NCBI GenBank assembly: GCA_024803745.1
Contig: JANJXV010000002.1
Coordinates: 40,321,757-40,385,756 of the forward strand
Direction of reading: 5' to 3'
From: Megascapheus bottae
Lineage: Eukaryota > Chordata > Mammalia > Rodentia > Geomyidae
DNA length: 64,000 nt
Below are positions 63,721-64,000 of this stretch, piece by piece (positions within the stretch are counted from its first letter, which is position 1; the number at the start of each line of letters is the position of its first letter). The notes under the pieces were generated by a model, which was not told the origin of the DNA, did not search any database, and was given only the letters and a program-made list of their open reading frames with translations. A program made the position numbers and the translations under genes.

Positions 63721-64000
63721 TCAATTGTGGACCCGGGGTCAGGAAATCTCAGTATAGCCAGTGGTTGCTGGCTAGTTTTGTTAAAAAAGCACTGTTGCCT
63801 TTCTTGGGCCTACAAGTGAAGGCAAGTTCAAAGCTAGACATTCCTGCCTTCATTTTAGATTATTTCTTTTGTTCTGATTCTCCTGAAATCACCTGAAGTT
63901 CCAAGAGGGCTAGGACTAATGGCTAACCACCTGATGTCATGTGATCCAAACTGCTGTCAAGGAAAAGAACAACAGAGCCTCATAGGACAAAGCAACCCCT
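63721..64000. other. Intergenic, no feature recognised
   Basis: Window end. A frame at 63603-63896 (+) has no recognised domain. Confidence 0.45.

Overview
This 64 kb window is mammalian nuclear DNA: AT-rich, almost free of long reading frames, and dense in retrotransposons. Two abundant SINE families point to a geomyoid rodent (kangaroo rat, pocket mouse or pocket gopher group). One is an ID-like tRNA-derived head joined to a second monomer, matching the IDL-Geo type I recall from Geomyoidea. The other is a 7SL/B1-like head joined to that same second monomer. The clade is inferred from SINE structure alone; no species is claimed.

The only gene identified with confidence is the 3' half of ELAVL2 (HuB, neuronal Hu RNA-binding protein) on the + strand. 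Four coding exons are present: 14742-14895 and 16728-16953 (RRM2 and start of the hinge), a 39-nt hinge microexon at 27434-27472, and a last exon from 28107 whose CDS stops at 28434 (RRM3). They splice in one frame and give about 248 residues. Reading frame, RNP1/RNP2 motifs and splice sites all agree. Exons for the start codon and RRM1 lie before position 1, so 1-14741 is intron. The 3' UTR runs to about 30900, after an AATAAA at 30880.

ELAVL2 introns (1-28106) hold many SINEs, an old antisense L1 (about 23600-25280), simple repeats and unique sequence. The stretch around the microexon and last exon looks regulatory: GCATG motifs downstream of the microexon, and a long TG-rich tract plus a tandem TAG-TAG acceptor before the last exon.

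From 30900 to 64000 the window is mostly intergenic. It contains antisense SINEs, several 5'-truncated L1 insertions with readable target-site duplications (TSDs), ancient MIR fragments, a perfect 97-bp tandem duplication (49522-49715), an 86-bp twin-primed L1 inserted into a SINE (about 59306-59390), and non-repetitive candidate regulatory DNA (37640-38560, and more weakly 60030-60330). A chain of three possible exons (35346-35453, 37037-37069, 37510-37575) is all phase 1, open in a single frame and flanked by splice consensus. I do not recognise the product, so it is a low-confidence candidate. No novel multi-gene system is visible.
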